From Pontibacter deserti (GTDB taxonomy: Bacteria; Bacteroidota; Bacteroidia; Cytophagales; Hymenobacteraceae): a DNA stretch of 64,000 nt. A model generated the notes under the pieces. That model was given only the letters and a program-made list of their open reading frames with translations, was not told where the DNA came from and made no database searches. The position numbers and the translations under genes are program-made. Each line of letters opens with the position of its first letter. The stretch's first letter is position 1. The DNA is taken from positions 1,240,001 through 1,304,000 of the forward strand of contig NZ_JALPRS010000001.1 of the NCBI RefSeq assembly GCF_023630255.1, given 5' to 3'. Positions 8,984-18,985 of this stretch are shown in pieces.

Positions 8984-10141
8984 TTATTTACCTATATAAT
9001 TTATAAGCGCGGAACATATCTCGTGATAATTCCAGCAACCAACTTTTATTTGAGATGCCTTCCCCATATGTTTTATCTGCTCATTAGCCTTATTAGAAAT
9101 CTCATCTAGGATAACAATAAGTTGGTTGAGATTATCCGTTTCAAATATATAACCGTTATTACATTCATCAATAAGGTCTTTAGCTCCACCAACTTTATTG
9201 CTGGCAACAACAGCAAGTCCACTTGCCATAGCTTCATTCAAACACAGGCCCCAAGTTTCTCCTGGACCTTGAGATGGTAACACCAATACATCTCCAAGCC
9301 TGTAAACAATTGGCATCATAGATTGATTCTGAAACGGAAGAAACTTGATATTCGATGACTCCTGAGCCAACTGTTTAAGTTCATCTTCCAAAGCTCCATT
9401 ACCAATCATTAGTAGAAAAGTTTCAGGATGATTTAGTTTTTTAAATGCATTGATTAATAATTTTGGGTTCTTTTTACACTCGAATTTGCCTGTAAATAAA
9501 AAAACTTTTCTATTAGCATCAATTTTTAATTCCCGTCTTAGCTCTGCTGCTTTTATATCATGCTCAGAAGAACTAAATCTATCATTATCAATTGCATGTG
9601 GAGCATATAAAAGTTTTCTGTTTGGAACTCCATGCTTTTGAAAATACTGTTTATTATTCTCTCCAACGTATAAGGCTACATCTATATGCTTATATACCAA
9701 CGTAAGAAAAGCTCTTCGCATTAATGTCTTGAAGCCAGGTTTTTCATCCAATAATGTTGAATCCCCTCTAAAAATAATCTTTGCTTTATTATAGAAATGC
9801 CAAATAATCTTTAAATGACTGTTAAAGCTCCATCCATACACTAATATGTGGGTAGCACCAAAAGATTCAATTTCATTAGTTATTGTTGGGTTTACAATTC
9901 CATTAAATTTTGTAGTAGATGGATTTACAGCCGTGTTCTTTACAAACATATAATCGTAGCCTTCTAGCAGAGGTATATCCCATGATATAGTTTTTTTAAA
10001 ACCAGGATCAGTAAAATCAGAAGATTCTCTCCCTAAGGTATAAAATACCCTAACTGCAAAGCTGTTATCCTGTGCTAATAACCTAAAGAGCGGTGCATTG
10101 TATTGGATTGGATGAGATGTTATAATAGCCAGTTTATTCAT
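8984..10141 (-). CDS. glycosyltransferase family 4
   Basis: A 385-residue GT-B enzyme. The N terminus MNKLAIITSHPIQYNAPLF is the donor/acceptor loop type often seen in capsule GT4 proteins. The C-terminal domain has FTGKFECKKNP and the GPGETWGLCLNEAMASGLAVVAS region with the conserved Glu pair. The ATG at 10141 is preferred to one at 10159 because AGAGGGGG stands 2 bp upstream as a strong Shine-Dalgarno and the family alignment starts there. With this start it overlaps the previous gene by 8 bp. Cytoplasmic; the sugar is unknown. Confidence 0.9.
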   Translation of the reverse strand: MNKLAIITSHPIQYNAPLFRLLAQDNSFAVRVFYTLGRESSDFTDPGFKKTISWDIPLLEGYDYMFVKNTAVNPSTTKFNGIVNPTITNEIESFGATHILVYGWSFNSHLKIIWHFYNKAKIIFRGDSTLLDEKPGFKTLMRRAFLTLVYKHIDVALYVGENNKQYFQKHGVPNRKLLYAPHAIDNDRFSSSEHDIKAAELRRELKIDANRKVFLFTGKFECKKNPKLLINAFKKLNHPETFLLMIGNGALEDELKQLAQESSNIKFLPFQNQSMMPIVYRLGDVLVLPSQGPGETWGLCLNEAMASGLAVVASNKVGGAKDLIDECNNGYIFETDNLNQLIVILDEISNKANEQIKHMGKASQIKVGCWNYHEICSALINYIGK

Positions 10142-11423
10142 AACCCCCTCTCTTTGCAAGCGCCAGATTTAAATGCTTAGCTAATATACTTGTAACATTA
10201 TATGCCGAATACTGCTCGAATGCAGTCTGATCTACTTGTGCAGGGTTAAAAGAAGCGTGAAAGCTACGATAGGTATTAAGCTTTTCCCCAAATGTATTAT
10301 GAATCGTAACAATATCCGTTTCGCCTTTAAACTTTAAAACTATACCTGCCTTTGATTCTTCTATAACCTTCCCAGCCGTACTAGCGCCATGTAGTATTGC
10401 TAGTATAGGTTTCTGCGATAAAATACCTTGGTAAACTTTTGAGGGTGTATAGTGAGGCTCAGTACTCCCTAATACAAATACTCCATCAGCTGAATCCAAA
10501 TGCGTTAGCACATCAAGGTAAGGAATTCGTTTCGGGTACTCAAAGACTACAGTTTGCCAAAGTCCAAATTTCTCTGCCAGTGCTTTTATAGTAAAACTAG
10601 CTTCGTCATTAGCACGGCTACCTGTTCCAATAAAATGTAACTCTATATCAGAAGCTGATTTATTAGCTTGAAACCATTCAAAGATTACCTCCAGTGGTTT
10701 ATAGGCTTTAGGTAACATTGCCCCGGCGTAAACCAGCTGCAGCTTATTTGGTCTTTTGGAAAAAAGATATGGTTTAAGACTAAGAGCCTTAAGTGCAGCA
10801 TGGTCATCCGCTTCTCCGCCATAAGGCATAGCTACCTGCACGGCTTGTTCATACAAATGAGGATTCCGTTCCAGAACTGGTTTGTAATAGCCTTCTGCAA
10901 CACCAGTTATCAGAGACGCTTTTTTAACTGCTATTGGCTCTAATATACCTGAAAGCTGTGTACTAAACCAATGGCGAGAAAATATGCGATCGCTCCCCGC
11001 AAAAACATGTACCCAAGGATCGATGTAATCTATTCCATAAGGAATGCCTGTTTTAGAATGCACTGCTCTACCCAACAAAGAGGCGTAAAACGATGGTATT
11101 GGAATATAAATAAAATCAGGTTTTTCAATATCAATAAGCTGTAGAAGCTTTCTGTATAATTGATATCCGCCACGCAAGCCTATATCCCCTATTATGCGCA
11201 CCGGACCTGTTGGGAGAGCGTCAGCCGTTTCAACCTGCAAGTCAGAAGTTACTAGTTTCTGCAGGTTCCAGTCTAATTTTTCTTCATAGTGGTCATGGTG
11301 TACAGTAAGTATTATAGGCTTCCAACCAAATGAAGGCAGGTGCTTTGCAAACAAACGGGTACGATGTACCGCAGCTAAATTAGACGGAGGGAAATGCGGA
11401 GAAACAATAATTACTTTCTTCAT
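10134..11423 (-). CDS. glycosyltransferase, GT4-like
   Basis: A 429-residue GT-B-like protein. It opens with VIIVSPHFPPSNLAAVHR, a typical N-terminal GT4 loop. Mid-protein YGIDYIDPW and C-terminal LVYAGAMLPKAYKPLEVIFEW mark the donor domain. The usual EGFGxxxxE motif is poorly kept; the matching region reads GSTEPHYTPSKVYQGILSQK, so activity on a standard donor is less certain. The ATG at 11423 overlaps the upstream gene as ATGA. It belongs to the same tightly coupled run and probably adds one residue of the repeat unit. Confidence 0.8.
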   Translation of the reverse strand: MKKVIIVSPHFPPSNLAAVHRTRLFAKHLPSFGWKPIILTVHHDHYEEKLDWNLQKLVTSDLQVETADALPTGPVRIIGDIGLRGGYQLYRKLLQLIDIEKPDFIYIPIPSFYASLLGRAVHSKTGIPYGIDYIDPWVHVFAGSDRIFSRHWFSTQLSGILEPIAVKKASLITGVAEGYYKPVLERNPHLYEQAVQVAMPYGGEADDHAALKALSLKPYLFSKRPNKLQLVYAGAMLPKAYKPLEVIFEWFQANKSASDIELHFIGTGSRANDEASFTIKALAEKFGLWQTVVFEYPKRIPYLDVLTHLDSADGVFVLGSTEPHYTPSKVYQGILSQKPILAILHGASTAGKVIEESKAGIVLKFKGETDIVTIHNTFGEKLNTYRSFHASFNPAQVDQTAFEQYSAYNVTSILAKHLNLALAKRGGYE

Positions 11424-12640
11424 GCTTGCTTAAAAGTAGCCTTATTCCACAAAGCTAGTAACTTTTGAGCTTCCGATTCAAAAGCAATCTCTTTGGCTTT
11501 AAAAAATCTATTACCCTTCTCAGCCCTAATGGATTCTAGATTTTCAAGAATATAAGAAATACCTGATTTGATCGAATCAATGGTCTGTTCACAAATATAG
11601 CCTTCATCCATAAAATGATTCATAAACTCTACCTGGGCCTTTGTATCAGTGACAAGCACAAAAAGACCTGCCTGCTTGTATGCAAAAATCTTATTGGTTA
11701 ATGCAATGTTCCGGTTATAATCAGCACTTATTAATTCCAAGGCTAAACCTACATCATACTTCGAAAGTTCTTTATGCAATATATCCTGTTTTAAAGGAGC
11801 AATCACTTTAAGATACTTTCTATGCTGTATCCATTGATTAGAAAAGTGAGAATTTATGTTACCGATGAGTGTTAGTGTAACAGCATCACAAAACGGATCT
11901 AGTGCAGGCAGTAAAAGTTCAAGTCCGCGCCCATGGTTAATGTTTTGAGAAAACCAAACTAATTTTAACTTCTCATCTAGGTTATTTTCAATTAGCGGCA
12001 GATCAAATTCATTGCTATAAAATGAATTATTGATTGTAAAAACAGGTATTTGGCATAGCTTCTCTACTTCCCGGGCAATAAGCGGTGAGGCAGCGGTAAC
12101 AAAGGAAGCCTTACATAGAATTTTTTGCATCAGTAACTCACGGCGCCTTTTCTCATTTGCAGCATCTACATGTATAAATTCGCCAGGGTGGTAGTCTTCC
12201 ACGTCAAAAATGAAGGGTAAATTATATTTTTTTGATAAAATAAAAGCAGGAAAAAGTGTACCTAAATTATGGCTTACTACAAAATCATACCTGAATTTAG
12301 ACAATTCTTTTAGTTTCTTTGTTAATAGGATACTTCTTTTATCTGAAGCCCAAGCACACAATTCTAAAGAGAATGGAAAAACTCTGTTTAGCAATTTAGC
12401 AAGCTGATGTAACACTGTTGTCTGTAACCAGCTAAATAATGACCTACGTGTTAAAGGAAGGTAAATAAGCTTAACCTCATTAAACTCTTGCTGATACAAT
12501 TTTTCTAACTCAGTAGTCCACTGCCTTAAATCAAACAATACTACAGTTACTTTATAACCATTTGATAAAGCCAATCTTATATCTTTCACTAATCTTGGAT
12601 TAGCAGAAAGATTTGTTGTTGTAAGTAAGAGAAGGTGCAT
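11420..12640 (-). CDS. glycosyltransferase, GT4-like
   Basis: A 406-residue GT-B-type protein. The N-terminal Rossmann strand LLLLTTTNLSANPRLVKDI, the central FIFDVEDYHPGEF and the C-terminal LVWFSQNINHGRGLELLLP follow the glycosyltransferase plan. The donor region around YDVGLALELISADYN is an atypical form of the EX7E motif. Start ATG 12640 overlaps the upstream stop as TAATG and the gene ends in an ATGA overlap, so translation is coupled on both sides. Role in the glycan pathway is inferred from context; the sugar is unknown. Confidence 0.78.
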   Translation of the reverse strand: MHLLLLTTTNLSANPRLVKDIRLALSNGYKVTVVLFDLRQWTTELEKLYQQEFNEVKLIYLPLTRRSLFSWLQTTVLHQLAKLLNRVFPFSLELCAWASDKRSILLTKKLKELSKFRYDFVVSHNLGTLFPAFILSKKYNLPFIFDVEDYHPGEFIHVDAANEKRRRELLMQKILCKASFVTAASPLIAREVEKLCQIPVFTINNSFYSNEFDLPLIENNLDEKLKLVWFSQNINHGRGLELLLPALDPFCDAVTLTLIGNINSHFSNQWIQHRKYLKVIAPLKQDILHKELSKYDVGLALELISADYNRNIALTNKIFAYKQAGLFVLVTDTKAQVEFMNHFMDEGYICEQTIDSIKSGISYILENLESIRAEKGNRFFKAKEIAFESEAQKLLALWNKATFKQA

Positions 12641-13965
12641 TATTGGTTTATCAACTCAGAGTATATTTCTAAATACTTATTACCCACTCTTTCGAAGGTA
12701 TCTGGTTCAATAATGTTATCTTTTAATTGAGACAACAACTGAGACTCGTTTAATAGTCTCATCAACTGTTGTATTAACGAACCCACCTTGTTAAAATCAA
12801 ATAACAAACCGTTTACATTATGCTGTATTTGTTCAGCATTCCCATAAACATTTGAAGCAAGAACGGGAATGCCTGCCGCAAAAGCTTCTTTAATAACTAG
12901 AGGTGACATTTCAGAAAAGGTAGAAGGCAGGCATAATACATGATATTTACTCAAAACTTCTACAGTTGTACCTGGTTTAATACTACCACACCACTTAATA
13001 TTATTACAGCTTTTACTTTCTTCTCTCCAGTAGCTTTCATATTCATCACCTGAACTTTGACCATAGATATCTAGTGAAACGGAGCTGGAGTTAAGCTTTT
13101 TTAGTGCTTCAATTAGAAGGTGCAAACCTTTAAAATGGCTTATTCTACCAACAAAAACTAATTTGATTTTAGGAGGTATTTCATTTTTTACCTTTTTAAA
13201 ATTTGTTGAAAAAGAAGGTAGACTTTGGGTTACTAAAGAAATTTTATCCGGATTAACCCCATTTCGAAGTAATATATGTTTATACCAATCAGTAATAGTT
13301 ACAACTTTATCACAGGCATTCGTTAATCTCATTAAGTTCTGATGTTTTCTTTTAATAATAAACGGATAACCAATAGCTGTACCTATAGCATTATTTAATT
13401 CTGAAGCGTCAAGTCCCAAATTATAAAAGATTCCAGATACAAAAGTCAAAGCTTTTTTTTGTATTAATGGTAAGTTTTTAGAAGTATACACACAAGAAGC
13501 ACAAACTAAAGGTTCTATTATTCCTTTACAGGGAGTTTTACCATTAAGCATCAGGTTACCTGTCATGCAGCTATACCCTGCCAAATGAAATGTCATTAAA
13601 GTTTTGAAACCATGTGCTTTTGCTAACTCTACATGATGTAATGTTATACCATTACTACCCGCTAATTCCTGAAAATGAACAATATCTGGCTTTAATTCTT
13701 TAAGTAACTTTTCAAAAAATACTAAACCATTAGGCTGCTTTTTACCCATTATGAGAGCCCTGTTACTTACAGAGGGCTCAGCATATTGATGCACATTGAT
13801 ACCATTATAAGAATAGGTATTATTAACTGCTGAGTTGTAATTAGGAATAATGACATCAACCTGATGCCCGGTACTTTTAAGAAAAGAGGCAAGCAAAGAA
13901 GTGTATACTTCAGTACCTGCTACTTGGAAAGGTAAATAATGGTTAAGTACTAAAACAACTTTCAC
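12640..13965 (-). CDS. glycosyltransferase family 4
   Basis: A 441-residue GT4 enzyme. The N terminus VLNHYLPFQVAGTEVYT carries the glycine-containing acceptor loop. The donor domain has LVFVGRISHFKGLHLLIEAL and the segment LPSTFSEMSPLVIKEAFAAG with the conserved Glu pair. An unusual cysteine-rich insert near residues 150-162 (CKGIIEPLVCASC) is also found in some capsule GT4 enzymes and could bind a metal, which is a guess. It starts with GTG at 13965, since no ATG lies nearby, 23 bp after the upstream stop. Cytoplasmic. Confidence 0.88.
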   Translation of the reverse strand: MKVVLVLNHYLPFQVAGTEVYTSLLASFLKSTGHQVDVIIPNYNSAVNNTYSYNGINVHQYAEPSVSNRALIMGKKQPNGLVFFEKLLKELKPDIVHFQELAGSNGITLHHVELAKAHGFKTLMTFHLAGYSCMTGNLMLNGKTPCKGIIEPLVCASCVYTSKNLPLIQKKALTFVSGIFYNLGLDASELNNAIGTAIGYPFIIKRKHQNLMRLTNACDKVVTITDWYKHILLRNGVNPDKISLVTQSLPSFSTNFKKVKNEIPPKIKLVFVGRISHFKGLHLLIEALKKLNSSSVSLDIYGQSSGDEYESYWREESKSCNNIKWCGSIKPGTTVEVLSKYHVLCLPSTFSEMSPLVIKEAFAAGIPVLASNVYGNAEQIQHNVNGLLFDFNKVGSLIQQLMRLLNESQLLSQLKDNIIEPDTFERVGNKYLEIYSELINQ

Positions 13966-13988
13966 ACGATTAGTGGTAAATAAATAAA

Positions 13989-14945
13989 CTAAAACAATTT
14001 ATAGAAGGTTTTTATTTTATTCTTGAAATTAGAAACTTGGCTAAAACTAAACCCTAATTTAAAAAGCCCTAGCAGTGCTGCGCCTTTTATAGTAGGGCTG
14101 ATCCTAAAGCTCCTTTTAAGCCAATAGCCTGCTGTTGTATAATCTAAAGCATACAAAGCAGCTGCGTCATGTCTCAATACTTTAATTAACTTTTGTTGAA
14201 ACTCAGGACTTACTTTATCAAAGTATTGTAGTCGCATATGCAATGCTTCGTCAATTGTCTTTGCCCAAGTGCTTTTTCTAGAAGTTAGTGAATTCAAATG
14301 CTTTCTATAAGAAGCAGTAGTTTTAGGTATGTAGGCAACTTTATATTTATTTGATAATCTTAGCCATAAATCATAATCCTCTACCCAAAAATAAGTGTTA
14401 AAGCCACCTACAGTTTTTGCAGCTTCAGTTCTTACTAATGGTGAACATGATTGAATAAAATTAAATAATAACAATTCTTCTAAAATAGAACCTTGAGGCA
14501 TTAACCACTTATTGTATTTCAAAGACTCTAGGTATGAAGTATTTAATAAAACCCCATCCGCATCAATTAAATTTGTGTCAGAGTACACTAAAGCATACTC
14601 TCTACCTAAATTTGTCAAAATATCAACCTGTTTTGATATTTTATCAGGATTCAAGATGTCATCACTTCCTACATATTGAAAGAACTCACCATTACACAGA
14701 TTAAAGAAGGTATTACAAGCTTCGCAGGGTCCTTTATTATTATCATGAATTAAAAAAGTAACATTTAGTTCTGTATTGTTGCGAATCCACTCATTCACAA
14801 CTTTAACAGAGTCATCAGTAGAAGCATCATCCACTACAAAAACTTCGATGTTTTTATAAGTCTGAGCTTTAACACTTTCAAGTGTCTGAACAATATAATT
14901 ACTACCGTTATAGTTGGGTATTCCTATACTAACTAATGGAAGCAT
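13989..14945 (-). CDS. glycosyltransferase family 2
   Basis: A 318-residue GT-A enzyme. It begins with VSIGIPNYNGSNYI, then VVDDASTDDSVKVV and the metal-binding YVGSDDILNPD, the canonical GT2 order. A W-rich EDYDLWLRLS segment near residue 195 fits the acceptor-side motif. There is no membrane anchor. The ATG at 14945 overlaps the upstream GT2 gene by 17 bp. Paired GT2 genes like these often add successive sugars, but donor and linkage are not readable here. Confidence 0.9.
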   Translation of the reverse strand: MLPLVSIGIPNYNGSNYIVQTLESVKAQTYKNIEVFVVDDASTDDSVKVVNEWIRNNTELNVTFLIHDNNKGPCEACNTFFNLCNGEFFQYVGSDDILNPDKISKQVDILTNLGREYALVYSDTNLIDADGVLLNTSYLESLKYNKWLMPQGSILEELLLFNFIQSCSPLVRTEAAKTVGGFNTYFWVEDYDLWLRLSNKYKVAYIPKTTASYRKHLNSLTSRKSTWAKTIDEALHMRLQYFDKVSPEFQQKLIKVLRHDAAALYALDYTTAGYWLKRSFRISPTIKGAALLGLFKLGFSFSQVSNFKNKIKTFYKLF

Positions 14946-15915
14946 GCTCTATACTTGTTATATGTTTGACTGAAAAAGGATCTCTGTCTATGTTTGTTAT
15001 ATAATTACCTTTCAATGATCTTTCAAAGTGAGGAGACTTTTTATAAAAAAGATATAATAGATCGGATAACTTTAATCTTGACTTTCTAAAAATTTGAAAG
15101 GCTTTTTTTATTTTAAACTTGATGACATATTCTTTAACGAAAGCTACAAGAAAATTTCTCTTGATATCTCTATAAGCTTTTTCTTTTTCAGTTTTTGTAA
15201 GTGGACAAGTATCATTAAATAAAATAATGCTATTGTATTCTAGAGCCTCAATATGCCCAGCTAAATTCAGCTTCAACCTAGAGCTCGCTTGTCCAGGAGA
15301 TACTCTCCACCATGCAGAACCTTCAGGAATTAATAGCACATCATGCAACATTGCGATACTTTTCTTTATAAATGTATCACCTGCTATATACTTATCTGTA
15401 ATTCCAACCTCTCTTAATATGCTTGTCTTAAATAATGTATAAGGAAAGCCATGCAATGTGACACTTCTACCAAAGTAATCAAACAGAGCAACCTGCCTGG
15501 GAGACAATTTACATGGATAAATAAAATAGTTTCTAGGAGGCAATGAAAGTGCCATGGCGCATTCAGGAAAAGCCATTAGCATCTTTACCATAAATTCTAA
15601 TCCATGTGGGTAAAGTACATCATCACCATCAATAAAAATAAAGTATTCCCCTCTTGCTAAAGATAAGATTTTACTCCTGTTAGGGTATTCATTAATGTTT
15701 ATCTCATTACGGTAAGCTTTAATTCTTAAATCCTGATAGCTATTTATTATATCCCATGTTTCATCTGAAGATGCATCATCAGAAATAATCAGCTCAAGAT
15801 TAGAGTAACTTTGTGCAAGTACACTTTCAATAGCAATTCTAACAAATCGAGCCGAGTTATAAGTAACCATGCCTACGGTTACAAGTGGATTTTCACTTTT
15901 ATTTATACTATACAT
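14929..15915 (-). CDS. glycosyltransferase family 2
   Basis: A 328-residue GT2 enzyme with LVTVGMVTYNSARFVR, IISDDASSDETWDI and FIFIDGDDVLYP, i.e. the nucleotide-binding strand and the D-x-D-like metal site. The ATG at 15915, one base after the stop of the previous gene, is preferred. A TTG 33 bp further upstream would extend the protein into a non-homologous leader. The C-terminal third is basic and lysine-rich, which may help it sit on the membrane. Part of the coupled run of glycosyltransferases. Confidence 0.88.
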   Translation of the reverse strand: MYSINKSENPLVTVGMVTYNSARFVRIAIESVLAQSYSNLELIISDDASSDETWDIINSYQDLRIKAYRNEININEYPNRSKILSLARGEYFIFIDGDDVLYPHGLEFMVKMLMAFPECAMALSLPPRNYFIYPCKLSPRQVALFDYFGRSVTLHGFPYTLFKTSILREVGITDKYIAGDTFIKKSIAMLHDVLLIPEGSAWWRVSPGQASSRLKLNLAGHIEALEYNSIILFNDTCPLTKTEKEKAYRDIKRNFLVAFVKEYVIKFKIKKAFQIFRKSRLKLSDLLYLFYKKSPHFERSLKGNYITNIDRDPFSVKHITSIEHASIS

Positions 15916-15916
15916 T

Positions 15917-17050
15917 TTATTTGAACACTTCGAGGAGTTGCTTCTCAACTACGGAAGCATTAAAAGTACTGTGTGCTTTTTCAGCAATGTTTAAAGAGTT
16001 GAAATTGTCAGCTTCACCTTTAAACCGAATGATAGTCTGAGTTAATGAATTTATATTGCCAGACAAATACAGAAACCCATTTACCCCCTCTTCTACCAGC
16101 TCTGTTGAAGCCCCAGAATCTGAAGCAATCACAGGTACTCCCATTTTAAAAGCTTCAACTGTTACTCTACCAAATGCTTCCATTCTTGAACACATCAGCA
16201 AAGCATCAGCATTTAAAAAAAATGAGCAAACATCCTGTATTGGCCCCATAAACTTTATATGATCGGTCGCATTGTAGAGTGCAATATAATTATCTAAAAT
16301 TTCTTTATATGCAGAACTTACTATAGGACCTGCAATTGTAAGTGAACAATTTAGCCCTAATTCCCTGCTAAGAATAACAGCTTTGATAGCATCTAGTTGA
16401 TTTTTAGCAGGTGATATTTGTCCCAGCATAACGAGATGCAGTTTATCAGCTTCCCTTCTAGGCCTTAATCCCCCCATTGTTAGAACAGGGTTATAAACTA
16501 GCTTCAATTTTTCTTCAGGAATAGAGTTTTTATAAAACTTAGCCATTGAAAGCGAATTGACAGCAACCTTATCAGACATATCTCCTATCCACATTTTAGC
16601 TTTAGCCATACCTCCAGGTAGTGAGAACCCATGATCTTCCTCACCAAACTCATGTACAAACCAAACATGCTTTATTTTAGCACTTTTGGCTACTAATGCT
16701 CCAATATTTATAGTTATTGTATTTGTTGTTACAAAATCAGGTTTAATTTCAGCTATTAATTTTCCTAGCTGCCCAAAAGCAATAATATTTCTAATCTTTC
16801 TCTTTACTTGAGACTTGAAGCTAGTTTTCTGATTAATTTTTAGAGGAACAGTCCAGGAATAATAAGGAACAACAAAACTTGGTATTCCTAATAACCCTGC
16901 TCTTTTATTAAGTGACCCAACTTTGGGAACAATAAGATAAATTTCAAAACCACCATTCTGAACAAGTATTTGGAAATGCTCCAGCAGGCATATATTAGCA
17001 CCGCTTATCGACGCTTCATGAGCAAGCCATAGAATCCGGATTTTACTCAT
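15917..17050 (-). CDS. glycosyltransferase family 4
   Basis: A 377-residue GT-B enzyme. It opens with RILWLAHEASISGANICLL, a GT4 acceptor loop. The donor half contains LVMLGQISPAKNQLDAIKA and CSRMEAFGRVTVEAFKMG with the conserved Glu pair, then ASDSGASTELVEEG. Start ATG 17050 overlaps the preceding GT2 gene by 8 bp and its stop is 1 bp before the next start, so expression is tightly coupled. Transfers an unknown sugar to the growing glycan on the cytoplasmic side. Confidence 0.9.
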   Translation of the reverse strand: MSKIRILWLAHEASISGANICLLEHFQILVQNGGFEIYLIVPKVGSLNKRAGLLGIPSFVVPYYSWTVPLKINQKTSFKSQVKRKIRNIIAFGQLGKLIAEIKPDFVTTNTITINIGALVAKSAKIKHVWFVHEFGEEDHGFSLPGGMAKAKMWIGDMSDKVAVNSLSMAKFYKNSIPEEKLKLVYNPVLTMGGLRPRREADKLHLVMLGQISPAKNQLDAIKAVILSRELGLNCSLTIAGPIVSSAYKEILDNYIALYNATDHIKFMGPIQDVCSFFLNADALLMCSRMEAFGRVTVEAFKMGVPVIASDSGASTELVEEGVNGFLYLSGNINSLTQTIIRFKGEADNFNSLNIAEKAHSTFNASVVEKQLLEVFK

Positions 17051-17951
17051 CCGAATATTTCTTCTTTTGTAAAGCCATTTTTAGAGCGCCAGCAGCTACC
17101 CTCCAAAGCACAAGATTTTCCATATCGATCGACCTTAATATTTCACTTGCCTTTAACAATCTTGATTTTGTGTCGTCATTTACTATACTTTTATAATAAG
17201 GCATCCACTCATTTAGTTTCAACTTAAAGCCAGCGAATTTATTTATGGGACTTAATTCTTTAATTAATGATAACTTCTTGATAATTTCTTGTTCTTCCTG
17301 CTTAAAATTTTGAAACGTAGAAACCGTTTTAGAATTCTCATGGTACCTAAAATGCACTAGCAAATCATCGAGTACCTTGATGTTCGAAAATTTGCTCAAA
17401 TAACGTATGTATAGATCCCAATCAAATGCATAATGGAAAGAATCATCAATTCCACCACACTTTTCGATTAATTGTCTTTTTAACCAAACACCTGGCTGTA
17501 CAAACTGAACCCCTGGCTCCCAAAGTAATAAGCCTTTCGCTGAAAGTTTAGAATGCTTAACGTCTTCTAAAATTTCACTATCTCTAAAAATGCGTACCTT
17601 TCCAGCTACAATATCAGCACCTTCATCAAAACCTTTAGCAACAGCTTTAAGAGCACCAGTCTCTAAATAATCATCAGAGTTAATCCAATTAAAAATGTCA
17701 CCTCTGCATAGTTTTAATCCTTTGTTAATAGCATTAGCTTGCCCTTCATCCTTTTCGCTTACCCAATACGTTAAGTAGTTGCGATATTTCTTTATAATTT
17801 CGACTGTATTGTCATTACTTCCCCCATCTATTATTATGTACTCAAAATTTGCGTAGTTTTGACTAAGAACTGAATCAATTGTTTGTTCAATATAATTTCC
17901 TTGGTTGAAACTAGGAGTTACTATTGAAATTAACTTATTTTTTTCAGACAT
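17043..17951 (-). CDS. glycosyltransferase family 2
   Basis: A 302-residue GT2 enzyme. ISIVTPSFNQGNYIEQTI at residues 9-26, IDGGSNDNTVEII at 41-53 and the metal-binding NSDD at 91-94 give the GT-A signature. FDWDLYIRYLSKF marks the acceptor-side region. A decayed relative of this same gene lies about 2.5 kb upstream (20040-20465), keeping the decapeptide SAKGLLLWEP. From here towards higher coordinates the genes become more AT-rich and less tightly packed, with a 59-bp gap to the GT8 gene. Sugar specificity unknown. Confidence 0.9.
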   Translation of the reverse strand: MSEKNKLISIVTPSFNQGNYIEQTIDSVLSQNYANFEYIIIDGGSNDNTVEIIKKYRNYLTYWVSEKDEGQANAINKGLKLCRGDIFNWINSDDYLETGALKAVAKGFDEGADIVAGKVRIFRDSEILEDVKHSKLSAKGLLLWEPGVQFVQPGVWLKRQLIEKCGGIDDSFHYAFDWDLYIRYLSKFSNIKVLDDLLVHFRYHENSKTVSTFQNFKQEEQEIIKKLSLIKELSPINKFAGFKLKLNEWMPYYKSIVNDDTKSRLLKASEILRSIDMENLVLWRVAAGALKMALQKKKYSDE

Positions 17952-18010
17952 CAGTGAAACAGATAAAGATTAAAAAGTAGCAATTCAATTAAAAAAGAGG
18001 TATAAAACTT

Positions 18011-18970
18011 TTACACAATTCTACTTGATTTATGTTTTATCATCTTCCAAAATTTCTTAATAACTGGAAATTCATAATATAGCTCAATTAGTCTAAGTTT
18101 TAAGTAGGAACTTAAAGAGTAAAAGGAATAATTTAGATCAGAGTAAAGAGAAGCCTTGAACAAAAGTGGGCATCTGTAGAAATAATATGAATATAAGAAC
18201 CTGTATGGATTGACACAGGAAACTGTCCAAGGTTTATGTTTAGTAGTAAAGTGAATTATAACTTTATCTGTAATTGATTTAACCACTTCACTTTTACTAA
18301 CAAACCTTGGGACATCTTGAAACATTACATTAAATTTATTATCTATTTTTTTCCAATTATTAACCAATACTGCATTTAAAGCACACTGATCACCATAAGG
18401 GATCTTATCGGGATTTAACTTAATAAAGTCAATTGCTTTCTGACTAATTTGTAATTTATTCCAAACATTTAAATTAATGAGTAAAACTCCAGAATTAAAG
18501 TAATTTCCAGGCTCAAAAATTCTTAAGTCTTCTCTTATTGAAACGTTTGAATCTACGACTGCTGCCAATGGAACATCAGTTATAGGAACTTCTAACATTT
18601 CATCTAATTTGTTTACTACTACTATATCAGTATCAAGATAAATTAAAGTATCAACGTTAGCGGGAACTATAAGCGGAAAGAAGATTCTATAGTAGATAGC
18701 TGACGTAAACCAAGGATGATCAGGCAGATTTAGTGTTTCAGGTTGAAATAAGTCAATTGTATAGAATGTTATTTTAGAATTGTTAGTTAGGACAAAATTC
18801 TTGATTTTTTCTTTTATTTGCTCTTCTATACCAGTTATAATTACATGAAAATGAAAATAACTTTGTTTATTGTTTAAAAGAATAGAAGTTATTAAGACAC
18901 AAAATGGCTTAAAATACCGATCATCGCAAGAAATTGCAAGGTTTATGGTTTTACATCTTCCATTTATCAT
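18011..18970 (-). CDS. glycosyltransferase family 8
   Basis: A 319-residue retaining GT-A enzyme of the LgtC/GT8 group, which usually transfers galactose or glucose. The metal-binding DTD is at residues 113-115 in LIYLDTDIVVV. FNSGVLLINLNVW and PYGDQCALNAVL follow, and HFTTKHKPW near residue 240 matches the C-terminal H-x-x-x-x-KPW element. The C terminus is basic, which in this family can aid membrane binding. ATG start at 18970, 15 bp after the methyltransferase stop. Acts in the cytoplasm on the lipid-linked glycan. Confidence 0.9.
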   Translation of the reverse strand: MINGRCKTINLAISCDDRYFKPFCVLITSILLNNKQSYFHFHVIITGIEEQIKEKIKNFVLTNNSKITFYTIDLFQPETLNLPDHPWFTSAIYYRIFFPLIVPANVDTLIYLDTDIVVVNKLDEMLEVPITDVPLAAVVDSNVSIREDLRIFEPGNYFNSGVLLINLNVWNKLQISQKAIDFIKLNPDKIPYGDQCALNAVLVNNWKKIDNKFNVMFQDVPRFVSKSEVVKSITDKVIIHFTTKHKPWTVSCVNPYRFLYSYYFYRCPLLFKASLYSDLNYSFYSLSSYLKLRLIELYYEFPVIKKFWKMIKHKSSRIV

Positions 18971-18985
18971 TCAAGTACAATAAAA

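Noticed and set aside
15916..15948. Longer N terminus of the GT2 gene starting with TTG at 15948
   Set aside because: The added 11 residues do not fit the GT2 start, and an ATG lies right after the upstream stop.
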